Source: Pseudomonadales bacterium
GTDB lineage: Bacteria; Pseudomonadota; Gammaproteobacteria; Pseudomonadales; Ketobacteraceae
Direction: 5' to 3'
NCBI GenBank assembly: GCA_002708905.1
Contig: PAPM01000034.1
Coordinates: forward strand, 186,001-250,000
Length of the DNA: 64,000 nucleotides
A model generated the notes under the pieces. That model saw only the letters and a program-made list of their open reading frames with translations. It did no database searches and was not told where the DNA came from. The translations under genes were made by a program, and so were the position numbers. Shown one piece after another: positions 37,955 to 46,778 of this stretch; position 1 is the stretch's first letter, and every line of letters starts with the position of its first letter.

Positions 37955-39904
37955 TTACTGCGCTTCGGGATCGCAATTCCAGCAGATATCCACCAGGCTA
38001 CGTTTCTCTACATCAAGCGGCCCCGGATAGAACCGGGTTTCTCCCAATTGCAACGGCTGCATCGGAAGGTAGCGGCGGGATTCCCAGTCATACCACTGCC
38101 ACAGCATATTGTCGGGGTCCACAGCGCTGTCAAACGAGATACTTAATCGGGTTGGGCTCCCATCCATCTGCTCCAGCACCGACACCGTCATGTCCCCGGA
38201 TTGAAAGACATCCCCCACTCGATAGTGGAAGCTCGATTCCGTCATCAACCCCTGCAGCATCTGCACATAATGTGCTTCTGAAAATGCAGGAACACCCCCT
38301 TGCAGGTCGGTAATCTTCGCATCAATGGTTAACGGCAAACCCACCGGTGCATGCAACTCGAATGCCCTGTTCCCCTTGCGGGTCAGGTAGAACGAGGTCA
38401 TACCCGGCGCCACAGAGTTCATCGAATTCGGCACCAGACCGTATTCGTAAAACCACGAAAAGGGCAAGTAAAACTCGCGGATTGTGGCGCGACTGTTGAC
38501 CACCACCAGAGAGCGATTCCCGTTAGATGCGAGCAACGCTTTCTCAACACTTTGATATTGCATATCGCCGGCACGAACAACCGGTAACAGAGTGGAGCTT
38601 ACGGCAAACGACATCACAGACGGTATGACAAAGTGCACAGCAATTACCACCTGAGCGAAGAGTCGCGTCATGCGACTCCGTTCCAAATTCATCATCTCAT
38701 GCAGCCAGAGCGACAGCACCCAGAAAAACCCCAGGGAGATAAATACCCCACTTCGAGAGCTTCCGGTGATCAACGCCGACGCTGGCACTGCTGCCAGAAT
38801 GGAACCCATCAACATGAACCGAACCAAAGCATTGCGTCGCAGTAAAGGCAGGATCAAATAAATGCCCAGCAACGCCACTGCGGCACAAATAAGCGCAGCC
38901 CAAATGCGCAAGGACGGATTCAATGAGGGAATAAAACCATCAATCCCCGTGATCATGCTAGCCAACAAGACCGGCAGCGTCGACACCAAAGAAGATACAA
39001 ATTCAACGGGAGAACCCACCGGATCAAGGTATAAGCCGATGCCACTGGCACCGTACCCCAAAGAGCTGTAGAGCAACCGCCACGTGACCACCAATAACAG
39101 GTAGGGCAAGAGCGACAAGGCAGTGCTGCGCAATGATGCTCTCTCTACAAACAGCAGGTACGCGAATAAGTATCCCGCCAAACCAATCCCCGCCTCGGCC
39201 GAGAGCAAGCTCACAAAAAGCATGCCCAATGACAGCAACAGAAACCTGACCTGATTCTGCTGCCGCCAGGCAATGAACTGCTCTAACGCAAAGGTACCCG
39301 CCGCGCCGGCGATAAAGACATTACGCGCGGCCACCCAGCTGAAGTTAACAAAATGGCTATAATCCACCACCACGAACAAGGTTCCCAGCACGGCAACGGA
39401 TGCCCGGGGTGACAGTTTCCAACACAACCTATAGGTACAGTAACCAAGCAACAGCAAGTACACCAGACTGTGCAGCATCTGAAACGGCAACCAGTTCGGC
39501 GCAATGCGGTAATCAAGCCAATGGGTGAATGCAGAAACCGGACGCAGTGGATTCATCTTCGGCGCTGACGCCGCCCACCAGGGGAGATTGCCATAATCCT
39601 TATACGCCTGTACCGTCTCTGCTGGAGGCGAGTAAAAATGGAACGCTTGCAACAGCCCCTGCGTGACACTCTTGTCAGGGTCAGCAAGAATCATCCCTTT
39701 TTCAAATAACGTTTTCCCGCCAACTATATTGGCCCGAATCAAATAATCGTCGGTAGACAGCGAATTAAACGGCATGGGCATATGGGTTAACACCACCATA
39801 AGCAAAACAACCGCCAGCCCCATGCGATAAGACAGATTCATTCGACGCAACAGCCCTGTAGATTGATTCAACGGCTGTACTTCTGTAACCAATTCACCCC
39901 CCAA
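37955..39904 (-). CDS. Polytopic membrane protein, GT-C glycosyltransferase-like (copy 2)
   Basis: The 649-residue protein is a diverged paralogue of 29110-30840. It has a first membrane helix (residues ~30-46), an outer-loop TDDYLIRANI motif, then LRPVSAFTHWLDYR, FSWVAARNVF, SAEAGIG, YLDPVGSP, about ten further membrane segments and a polar C-terminal domain of ~200 residues. The topology and early acidic pair recall GT-C lipid-linked sugar transferases, but no named family is recognised. It lies four genes from copy 1 with the selenium operon and DJ-1 gene between. Its stop lies five bases from that of the DJ-1 gene. Confidence 0.65.
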   Translation of the reverse strand: MGGELVTEVQPLNQSTGLLRRMNLSYRMGLAVVLLMVVLTHMPMPFNSLSTDDYLIRANIVGGKTLFEKGMILADPDKSVTQGLLQAFHFYSPPAETVQAYKDYGNLPWWAASAPKMNPLRPVSAFTHWLDYRIAPNWLPFQMLHSLVYLLLLGYCTYRLCWKLSPRASVAVLGTLFVVVDYSHFVNFSWVAARNVFIAGAAGTFALEQFIAWRQQNQVRFLLLSLGMLFVSLLSAEAGIGLAGYLFAYLLFVERASLRSTALSLLPYLLLVVTWRLLYSSLGYGASGIGLYLDPVGSPVEFVSSLVSTLPVLLASMITGIDGFIPSLNPSLRIWAALICAAVALLGIYLILPLLRRNALVRFMLMGSILAAVPASALITGSSRSGVFISLGFFWVLSLWLHEMMNLERSRMTRLFAQVVIAVHFVIPSVMSFAVSSTLLPVVRAGDMQYQSVEKALLASNGNRSLVVVNSRATIREFYLPFSWFYEYGLVPNSMNSVAPGMTSFYLTRKGNRAFELHAPVGLPLTIDAKITDLQGGVPAFSEAHYVQMLQGLMTESSFHYRVGDVFQSGDMTVSVLEQMDGSPTRLSISFDSAVDPDNMLWQWYDWESRRYLPMQPLQLGETRFYPGPLDVEKRSLVDICWNCDPEAQ

Positions 39905-39945
39905 TAATCATCGTTCCCCACGAGTTCCGGCCGCTAAAAACAGGT

Positions 39946-41202
39946 TCATGCGGACATGGCGGCCGGCAAGTCACCGTGACTTGGCCCGGGTTTAATTCCT
40001 TGGCTCTCGATTCGCATTGATAACTGTTCTACCAAGTCATCCATCCCCTCGTCAGAGATCAATGTCTTGTTCACAGACCATACAACCTCGGTACAGTTCT
40101 CGTTTGTCATCGTCAGCACAACAAGTGGCGCGCCCAACGGCGAGGCAGGAATACCAAACGCCGTCTGCGCCTGGAAATACTCCGCAGAAAAGTCGGCCAG
40201 ATTGATATTGCCCATGTGAGACGTGGTCCCACTGCATCGGAATCGCGGGTTAGAAAAACGTTTCTTCATGGCCCACTTTTCCACGCAATGCAGTAGCATT
40301 AGGGGGAAAACAAAGGTCAATTTCGATGTGAGCGAATTGATGGCTATGGGGAGTTCCTGCTTTTCTCCCATGACTTTCTTGATCTTCTTTAACAGGTGGC
40401 GCTCGCTGTCATCTGGCTCGATATCCATTCTGAGCAGCCCCACCATATTCGCCATGGTACGCTCACCCGGAGCATGCCGGCGCAAGTTTACCGGCATGTG
40501 GATACGCACTGAACCAGCGCCGTCGCCTCTGGCCAAAGCCGATATGGCCAGAATCGATTTGAGTAGAATTTTCTTATCGCTACCCGGCATGGTGACTCTA
40601 CGCCAGTGACGGGACCGATCTAAATTGTTCCGGTCAATCGCAGGCAGCTTGTAAGGAAACGGCGCATTCGTCACTGTCGGCGGAATAGCATCGAGATTAC
40701 CGTGGGGCAATTTTTCCATAACCAGTTTTGAGTTAAAATGCTCGGGCGTTTCCCGTTTCAAAACCTTGAAAAAAGCCCTGGCAAATTCCACCAGACCAAC
40801 CCCATCAGTGGCCGCGTGATGGACCCTGAAAACCAGAAAGGTGTGACGTCCAATCACCTGCACAATCTCAGCCACAGGCCCTTCAATCAAATCCAGCGGT
40901 GTATCAATAAAATCCGATGCTTTATGACACTGGCCATCCCAATCCCGATGAATGGTTCGCACAGCGGGGAGTGGCCCGGTATCAGACCAGTATTTGGCAA
41001 TCCAGAAGCCTCTGAGACGAGCTTTCAAAATGGGACAATAACGTACCACGTCTTTCACAGCGTCTTTCATCTTGTGCTCAGGAATCTTGCCCACACCTTT
41101 TACCACCAAGTGACAACCTATCTGGTTTGGGTGGCTTTTTCGGTAGCCGGTAGCGGCATAAGACAAATCCGCAAGGGATAATCTACGAACAAACGACATC
41201 AT
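39946..41202 (-). CDS. HHxxxDG acyltransferase (WS/DGAT or condensation-domain superfamily)
   Basis: The 418-residue protein carries the active-site motif HHAATDG (residues 128-134) of the chloramphenicol acetyltransferase-like superfamily that includes WS/DGAT enzymes and peptide synthetase condensation domains. It is shorter than the WS/DGAT at 9890 and lacks its PLW triplet, with LDLIEGPVAEI at the corresponding place, so the acyl acceptor could differ. It has no carrier-protein neighbour. Its start overlaps the stop of a small upstream ORF as ATGA. Role in lipid ester synthesis is likely but unproven. Confidence 0.72.
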   Translation of the reverse strand: MMSFVRRLSLADLSYAATGYRKSHPNQIGCHLVVKGVGKIPEHKMKDAVKDVVRYCPILKARLRGFWIAKYWSDTGPLPAVRTIHRDWDGQCHKASDFIDTPLDLIEGPVAEIVQVIGRHTFLVFRVHHAATDGVGLVEFARAFFKVLKRETPEHFNSKLVMEKLPHGNLDAIPPTVTNAPFPYKLPAIDRNNLDRSRHWRRVTMPGSDKKILLKSILAISALARGDGAGSVRIHMPVNLRRHAPGERTMANMVGLLRMDIEPDDSERHLLKKIKKVMGEKQELPIAINSLTSKLTFVFPLMLLHCVEKWAMKKRFSNPRFRCSGTTSHMGNINLADFSAEYFQAQTAFGIPASPLGAPLVVLTMTNENCTEVVWSVNKTLISDEGMDDLVEQLSMRIESQGIKPGPSHGDLPAAMSA

Positions 41203-41414
41203 TCACGACTCATATACCAAGCATCGTCTTCGCCACTGCCAACAGGGAAGTGGCCACCAATCCCAAGCAGGTCTGCCTCCGGTTGCACAAATAAGGTCCC
41301 TCTGTAGCGCCGACCAAGCCAATGCCTAACTGGTTGAAAATCCGGGTTTTCTTTAATCTTCTGAAACACAGGGCCGCAGCCCACTGATACATAATACGTT
41401 TTATGTATCATCAT
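41199..41414 (-). CDS. Small unknown ORF coupled to the acyltransferase
   Basis: A 71-residue reading frame (alternative ATG one codon in) ends in an ATGA overlap with the acyltransferase start, which suggests translational coupling. The sequence (HWLGRRYRGTLFVQPEADLLG) has no motif I recognise, and the ribosome site is poor (GAG very close to the start). It may be a small gene, or the 3' remnant of a longer one. If it is not real, 41203-41665 holds no gene, and I see only promoter-like AT-rich patches there. Confidence 0.4.
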   Translation of the reverse strand: MMIHKTYYVSVGCGPVFQKIKENPDFQPVRHWLGRRYRGTLFVQPEADLLGIGGHFPVGSGEDDAWYMSRE

Positions 41415-41665
41415 CTCAAGCAGGATTTCCCAATCCTTACCGTTGACGCAAAGCCATCGGGCACAGGGCAGCAGTACAAAGGGGTAATGACGTTATCAAC
41501 GGGTTTATAGCCTACCGCCCAACACATTCCTGCTGCTGGACGATAAAGCCTGGTCTTAGGTATTTTGGGTGATGAACAATACCGGCAGCGGTAGAGGGCC
41601 TGGATTTTCCACAGCGAAATGTGCTACTTCTTTAGCGACTTCCTAATTCCGTTGTGTTGTTCACT

Positions 41666-42004
41666 ATGAATATCTGGGCTATCGACAAAGATGTCAGCAT
41701 CAAGCATGTACTCTTGTTGCTAAACAATCACCTCGGGGAAGGCTCGTTCAAGCTGGACGCAACGAGCAATGTACACGCCAAAGCCGTTTATCTTGAACAT
41801 CCCGATGATCCGGGCTGCAGAGCCTATCTGTTCACAACGGGACAGGAAGCAGACCGTTACGGTCTGCACCTTGAATACCCGGAGTCCACCGTCAACAGCA
41901 ATCTGATTGATGCTTATGAAAACCTGAAGCTCGTACCCCTGCTGAATATCCTGGCAGTGCACTTTGATATCAGTGAACTCAAGAACCTGGATTTGCTGGG
42001 CTAG
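41666..42004 (+). CDS. Hypothetical protein
   Basis: A 112-residue protein (MNIWAIDKDVSIKHVLLLLN...) with a mixed alpha/beta look and no signal peptide or membrane segment. I do not recognise a family. The ATG at 41666 is chosen over a TTG four codons earlier; neither has a clear ribosome site. Its TAG stop and the TAG stop of the convergent VOC gene share the palindrome CTAG at 42001-42004. Codon use looks like that of neighbouring genes, which argues for a real gene. Confidence 0.6.
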   Translation: MNIWAIDKDVSIKHVLLLLNNHLGEGSFKLDATSNVHAKAVYLEHPDDPGCRAYLFTTGQEADRYGLHLEYPESTVNSNLIDAYENLKLVPLLNILAVHFDISELKNLDLLG

Positions 42005-42426
42005 TCCCTCAGTCCGCGATCCGCATCTTCAGCACCGGGCCCCAGGGGCTGCCCGTAACTGAATTCCACATAATTCCCAGAAGGATCTTTGACACCGCAA
42101 TAGTAACCAACTGGATAGGGGTCCTCCCGCGGCGGCCAGATTAATACCCCGTCCTCCCTGGCCATATCAGCAATACGATCCACCTCATCTCGCGATGCCA
42201 TCGCAAAGCCAAGGTGGGCGTAATCCGGTTCGTTGTGCTGCACCGGTTGCCCACCCACCATTAGCACAAAGATCATCTCCTGCTCCCTGCCGACTTCAGC
42301 CATCCAGCAAATGTGGCGGTTATCCCGCTCGTGAATAACCTTCATGCCGCAATAGCGCTGGTAGAAATCCACGCTGGCCTCCATGTCCACCACATGCAGG
42401 GCAACATGTGTCAAATTCGCTTTCAT
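42001..42426 (-). CDS. VOC-family (glyoxalase/dioxygenase fold) protein
   Basis: The 141-residue protein has the vicinal oxygen chelate fold: LTHVALHVVDMEASVDFYQRY at the start (metal-ligand His8), AHLGFAM in the middle (His) and DPSGNYVEF near the end (Glu), the usual metal ligands. It resembles glyoxalase I-like lyases; substrate unknown. Its ATG overlaps the stop of the small upstream gene (ATGA). Confidence 0.85.
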   Translation of the reverse strand: MKANLTHVALHVVDMEASVDFYQRYCGMKVIHERDNRHICWMAEVGREQEMIFVLMVGGQPVQHNEPDYAHLGFAMASRDEVDRIADMAREDGVLIWPPREDPYPVGYYCGVKDPSGNYVEFSYGQPLGPGAEDADRGLRD

Positions 42427-42644
42427 CGATCAAATCCTATGAATCTCTGCAGTATGGACTGTAATTCGTCCACACTCATATCTATGTGTTCCACTACCCG
42501 TCCATACAGCATGACTGTTGGCACATTGCGTCCACCCAATTCTTGCTGGGTTTGCTGGAGGCAATACAACACCACCCGCTCACGACGGGTCAGTCCATCC
42601 CGCACGTCCGGCAGGTAATCCCGGGGATCAGGTTGATCTTCCAT
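42423..42644 (-). CDS. Small conserved-looking protein of unknown function
   Basis: A 73-residue helical, charged protein (EDQPDPRDYLPDVRDGLTRR at the start; HIDMSVDELQSILQRFIGF at the end). No family recognised. The ATG at 42644 is preferred over 42650 because AGGAG lies seven bases upstream of it but is nearly adjacent to the other. It overlaps the VOC gene by four bases and diverges from nadM. Confidence 0.6.
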   Translation of the reverse strand: MEDQPDPRDYLPDVRDGLTRRERVVLYCLQQTQQELGGRNVPTVMLYGRVVEHIDMSVDELQSILQRFIGFDR

Positions 42645-42682
42645 CAGCATTCTCCTGTATTTCTCCTGCGTGGTACCAACAC

Positions 42683-42749
42683 TATACCAGACAATACTGT
42701 ATAAATTACCAGATGAACTGATAGTGTCTCTATGCCACTATCAGTTCAT
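42683..42749 (+). promoter_or_regulatory. nadM-nadV promoter region with perfect 14-bp inverted repeat
   Basis: A -10 like TATAAA (42700-42705) is followed at the expected start point by a perfect inverted repeat: ATGAACTGATAGTG (42713-42726) and CACTATCAGTTCAT (42736-42749), nine bases between. Over the -10 lies TATAC-N11-GTATA (42683-42703), and GT-N7-AC, the core described for NrtR sites, occurs at 42699-42709. These are candidate operators for the NrtR encoded at 4297; the long repeat could also fold as a 5' leader hairpin. Confidence 0.5.
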
Positions 42750-42835
42750 GCACAGCGTGGGATTCACGCTGGCAACCACGGCGGCAGATGGACAGACCAA
42801 CTACCGCTTAAACAGTACAGCAAGGAGTTTGCTGC

Positions 42836-43882
42836 ATGAGCAACCAGGCTTTCGATTTTCTCGTCTTTATCGGCCGCTTCCAGCCCTTCCACTTGGGCCA
42901 TCTGTCCGTCATCCAGGCGGGCTTACAACAATCCCGTAATTTAATCATCCTGTGTGGCTCCGCTCACCAACCACGATCCTCACGCAATCCCTGGACCGTG
43001 TCTGAGCGCGAATCCATGATTCGCAGCACCCTCACGGCTGAGGACAACAAACGGGTCTTTATCGCACCTCTGATGGACATGATCTATAACGATGAAGCCT
43101 GGGTGCGTAACGTTCAAGCGACGGTAAACGGCATTGTCACCGCGCAGCATACCACTCCCCACAGACCTGCCAGGGTTGGACTCATTGGCCACGACAAGGA
43201 TCAGAGTTCCTATTACCTGAACCTGTTTCCCCAGTGGGGCGCGGTTTCCGTGGACAATCTTGATCAGCTGAGTGCCACCCCTATTCGGGAAGCATTGTTC
43301 AATAAAGAAGGTGAACCTGCAAAAGCGATCCAACAGAGCGTGCCACCATCAGTACACCAACAACTGATTCAGTTTTGCGCCGGTGATGTCTATGTAGCAT
43401 TGCAAAAAGAGTTTCAGTTTATCGCCAACTATCGCAGAGCCTGGGAACAAGCGCCCTATCCCCCCACATTCGTTACGGTGGACGCGGTGGTTGTGCAAAG
43501 TGGCCATGTATTGATGGTGGAACGTCGGGCCCGGCCGGGAAAAGGCCTGCTGGCGTTGCCCGGGGGGTTCGTCGACCAGGGCGAAAAACTGGTAGATGCC
43601 TGCCTGCGGGAATTGCGGGAAGAAACCCGCTTGAAGGTGCCGGTACCGGTTTTGAAAGGTTCCATAAAATCCCAGCAGGTGTTTGATGATCCACACCGGT
43701 CGGCACGGGGCCGCACAATCACCCACGCGTTCTATATGGAACTGCAACCGGACAAAACGCTGCCCAAGGTAAAAGGCGGCGACGATGCCCGCCACGCTCT
43801 GTGGATACCGTTGGCGGACCTCGACCCGACGCAAATTTTTGAGGACCACTATTTCATTATCCAGGAAATGACCGGACTGTAA
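42836..43882 (+). CDS. nadM: NadM bifunctional nicotinamide-nucleotide adenylyltransferase/Nudix hydrolase
   Basis: The 348-residue protein joins an N-terminal NMN adenylyltransferase (GRFQPFHLGH at 13-22, nucleotidyl transferase HxGH, and SATPIREAL near 146-154) to a C-terminal Nudix domain with an active-looking box at 243-266 (GGFVDQGE ... LRELREETRL), a likely ADP-ribose pyrophosphatase. It converts nicotinamide mononucleotide to NAD and recycles ADP-ribose. AAGGAG lies eight bases before the ATG. It is followed after 62 bases by nadV, whose product is its substrate. Confidence 0.95.
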   Translation: MSNQAFDFLVFIGRFQPFHLGHLSVIQAGLQQSRNLIILCGSAHQPRSSRNPWTVSERESMIRSTLTAEDNKRVFIAPLMDMIYNDEAWVRNVQATVNGIVTAQHTTPHRPARVGLIGHDKDQSSYYLNLFPQWGAVSVDNLDQLSATPIREALFNKEGEPAKAIQQSVPPSVHQQLIQFCAGDVYVALQKEFQFIANYRRAWEQAPYPPTFVTVDAVVVQSGHVLMVERRARPGKGLLALPGGFVDQGEKLVDACLRELREETRLKVPVPVLKGSIKSQQVFDDPHRSARGRTITHAFYMELQPDKTLPKVKGGDDARHALWIPLADLDPTQIFEDHYFIIQEMTGL

Positions 43883-43944
43883 TCCCTTTAAACGGAACTG
43901 GGATAGACCCGGTTCCAATCATCCATCAATGGAGGATTTCCATT

Positions 43945-45375
43945 ATGAGCACGTTCAAACGCAACATCATTTTGAATGCCGATTCCTACAAGGCTTCACA
44001 CTACCTGCAGTACCCACCGGATACCAGCGTGGTGTCCAGTTACATTGAAGCCCGCGGCGGACAATTCAAACAAGCCGTATTCTTTGGTCTGCAGATGTTT
44101 ATCAAGGAGTACTTATGCACACCCATCACCATGGACGACGTGGCTGAAGCCCAAGCCATTTACTCCGCCCACGGTGTGCCTTTCAATGAAGCGGGATGGC
44201 GTTACATCGTCGAGCAATACAATGGCTATCTGCCCATCGAGATTGAAGCGTTGCCGGAGGGAACCGTCATACCGGTACGCAATGCCCTGGTTCAGGTGAA
44301 GAATACCGACCCCAATTGTGCCTGGTTGACCAGCTATGTGGAGACTGCCTTGCTGCGTGCAGTGTGGTACCCCACCACTGTGGCCACTGTCTCCTGGCAC
44401 TGCCGACAGATCATTGCGCGCTATCTGCGGGAAACGGCGGGAAATGTGGACGGTATAGATTTTAAATTACACGACTTTGGCGCTCGCGGTGCCACTTCAG
44501 AAGAAGCTGCTGCCATCGGTGGTGCTGCACACTTGGTGAATTTCCAGGGCACTGATACCATCAGTGGCATCCTGGCAGCACGTCGCTTCTATGATGCGGA
44601 GATGGCGGGTTTCTCTATCCCTGCCGCAGAGCACAGCACCATCACCAGCTGGGGCAGGGACAACGAAGCCCAGGCCTATGCCAACATGCTGGAGCAATTC
44701 AGTGGCCCCGATAAATTAGTAGCAGTGGTGAGCGACTCGTACGATTTGTGGAACGCCATCGACAACATCTGGGGTGACGAATTGAAGGCCAAAGTGGAAG
44801 CCACTGGCGGCACCTTGGTGGTACGCCCCGACAGTGGCGATCCTGTCAGCGTGGTGTGTGAAACCATTGAGCGCTTGATGAATCGCTTTGGCTACGAGGT
44901 CAATTCCAAAGGTTATCGGGTTTTACCGCCATGTGTGCGGGTGATTCAGGGAGACGGCATCTCTTTGCAGACTATCGAGGCCATCTTGCAAGCCATGCAA
45001 CAGCGCAAGCAAAGTGCAGAGAACATTGCGTTTGGCATGGGCGGAGAACTGTTGCAGAAAGTCAATCGCGACACCATGAAATTTGCCATGAAAGCGTCTT
45101 CCGCCAAAGTAGGTGGATTGTGGCGGGATGTATTCAAGGATCCCATCACTGATCAGGGTAAGCGCTCCAAGAAAGGTCGTTTGGCTGTAATCATAGACGC
45201 GAGCGGGGAATATAAAACCATTCGCGAGCAGGACCTGGGGCAACGGTGTAACCAACTGCAGACCGTGTTCCGAAACGGCCAGTTGGTGGGAGAGTGTTCC
45301 TTTGAGCAAATTCGTGAACGGGCTGCTGGGGGTGCAACCGAACACAAATCCGATGCGCTGGAGGCAATCGCCTGA
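43945..45375 (+). CDS. nadV: Nicotinamide phosphoribosyltransferase NadV
   Basis: The 476-residue enzyme makes nicotinamide mononucleotide from nicotinamide and PRPP, the first step of the two-step non-deamidating salvage route completed by NadM. Typical features are DSYKASHYLQYPP near the N-terminus, HDFGARGATSEEAA, the active-site region PAAEHSTITSWG and VVRPDSGDPVSV. A strong ribosome site (GGAGG) precedes the ATG. A terminator closes the operon. Confidence 0.96.
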   Translation: MSTFKRNIILNADSYKASHYLQYPPDTSVVSSYIEARGGQFKQAVFFGLQMFIKEYLCTPITMDDVAEAQAIYSAHGVPFNEAGWRYIVEQYNGYLPIEIEALPEGTVIPVRNALVQVKNTDPNCAWLTSYVETALLRAVWYPTTVATVSWHCRQIIARYLRETAGNVDGIDFKLHDFGARGATSEEAAAIGGAAHLVNFQGTDTISGILAARRFYDAEMAGFSIPAAEHSTITSWGRDNEAQAYANMLEQFSGPDKLVAVVSDSYDLWNAIDNIWGDELKAKVEATGGTLVVRPDSGDPVSVVCETIERLMNRFGYEVNSKGYRVLPPCVRVIQGDGISLQTIEAILQAMQQRKQSAENIAFGMGGELLQKVNRDTMKFAMKASSAKVGGLWRDVFKDPITDQGKRSKKGRLAVIIDASGEYKTIREQDLGQRCNQLQTVFRNGQLVGECSFEQIRERAAGGATEHKSDALEAIA

Positions 45376-45404
45376 GTTGAATCTCCGACTCTGTCATTGA
45401 ACCT

Positions 45405-45450
45405 GCTCAGCGGATGTCGCACCCCAACGCAACATCCGCTGAGCTTTTTT
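45405..45450 (+). terminator. Rho-independent terminator after nadV
   Basis: A perfect 13-bp stem (45405-45417 with 45432-45444), 14-base loop and six T (45445-45450) closes nadM-nadV. Confidence 0.9.
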
Positions 45451-45546
45451 GTATATGAGCAGACCTGAATAACGGATGACGTGAGCCGCGCTTTTACCTA
45501 CAATCGCTCCTCAGCAGCAGGCTGCATTTGTTATCAGGGGGAATGC

Positions 45547-46617
45547 ATGGATCAGGCAAAACTGTTGGTGGATACCGGCGCCACAGCAACTCGTCATGGT
45601 GAAGCCCTGCTTTTTCATGAAGGACTCTATCAAATCAGCAGGCAATGCTACGCCTGGATGGTGCCTAACGGCTCGTGGGGTGAAACCAACATCGGCCTTA
45701 TCGACTGCAATGGCAAGAGTGTTTTGGTTGATACCTGCTGGGATTTGAATTTCACTCAACATATGTTGAACGCCATGCGACCGGTGATTGCACGCTCGCC
45801 GATTGAAACCGTCATCAACACCCATTCAGATGGTGACCACTGCTGGGGCAACCAATTATTCAAAGGGCGTGAAATTGTCGCCACCCGGGCCTGCCTGGAT
45901 CAGATGCACCATACCAAGCCATCAGCCTTGGCCGCCCTGCAGCATAGTTGCAAGGCATTAAAACACGTTCCTTTTGGCGGCATGCGTTGTTTCTCCCATT
46001 ACATGGAAGACATGTTGGCACCCTATCATTTCACTGATGTGCAGATCACCGATCCCACCATCACTTTCCAGCATGAACACTGTTTAAATATTAACGGTAA
46101 AGATTTTGTGTTGTATGAAGTGGGGCCGGGCCACACCAGCGGTGACGCCATCGTCTATGTTCCTGATGAAAGTGTGGTCTACGCGGGTGACATTGCCTTC
46201 ATCGGCAGTACGCCCGTGATGTGGAGTGGTCCCTTGGAAAATCTGGTGGCCGGTTTGCAAAAACTGCTGTCACTGAACGCGAACATTATGGTTCCTGGTC
46301 ATGGCCCTCTGGCCAGCCGCAATGACATACAAAATATTATCGACTACTGGCACTTTGTTCACGAACATATTCACGCGCTCTATCAACAGGACATGCTGCC
46401 CCATGAAGCGGCCAGTAAAGTGATGCGCAGCAAGACATTTTTACATTCACCCTATGCGAAGTGGAGTTGTGCAGAACGCATGGTCACGAATGCATTTACG
46501 CTCTATCGACATTGGGGAGCCAAATTAAAGTCCTTGCCGGAACCCATAGGCACCCTGGACATTCTGCGCAAACAAGCGCTTGTGTCTCAGGATGTGTCGC
46601 CGCTTTTATCTGCTTAA
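45547..46617 (+). CDS. Metallo-beta-lactamase-fold hydrolase
   Basis: The 356-residue protein has the MBL metal motif INTHSDGDHCWGN (HxDxxDH-type variant HSDGDH), GPGHTSGD, YAGDIAFIG and PGHGP, enough for a binuclear zinc site. No signal peptide is apparent. The ATG at 45547 has GGGGGA six bases upstream; a GTG at 45481 would add 22 residues without family support. Relatives include quinoprotein-associated and SoxH-like hydrolases; the substrate is unknown. Confidence 0.82.
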   Translation: MDQAKLLVDTGATATRHGEALLFHEGLYQISRQCYAWMVPNGSWGETNIGLIDCNGKSVLVDTCWDLNFTQHMLNAMRPVIARSPIETVINTHSDGDHCWGNQLFKGREIVATRACLDQMHHTKPSALAALQHSCKALKHVPFGGMRCFSHYMEDMLAPYHFTDVQITDPTITFQHEHCLNINGKDFVLYEVGPGHTSGDAIVYVPDESVVYAGDIAFIGSTPVMWSGPLENLVAGLQKLLSLNANIMVPGHGPLASRNDIQNIIDYWHFVHEHIHALYQQDMLPHEAASKVMRSKTFLHSPYAKWSCAERMVTNAFTLYRHWGAKLKSLPEPIGTLDILRKQALVSQDVSPLLSA

Positions 46618-46766
46618 AAACCGCTAAAAACCTAGGCTCGCAGTGATCGTTTATTGGCACAGCGATATGCTGCGAGTCCACTTCCAAGGGTAAGCGGGCC
46701 ATTCCTCACCTTTAACTCGTATTGATCATGGACCCTCTGACGAATCGGGGTTTATTCTCCACTCCG

Positions 46767-46778
46767 CTCGTGCACGAG
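46767..46778. repeat. Perfect 12-bp palindrome upstream of secreted hydrolase
   Basis: CTCGTGCACGAG lies 101 bases before the hydrolase ATG, in a 262-base gap that otherwise holds no gene. It may be a regulator site; no partner is evident. Confidence 0.3.
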
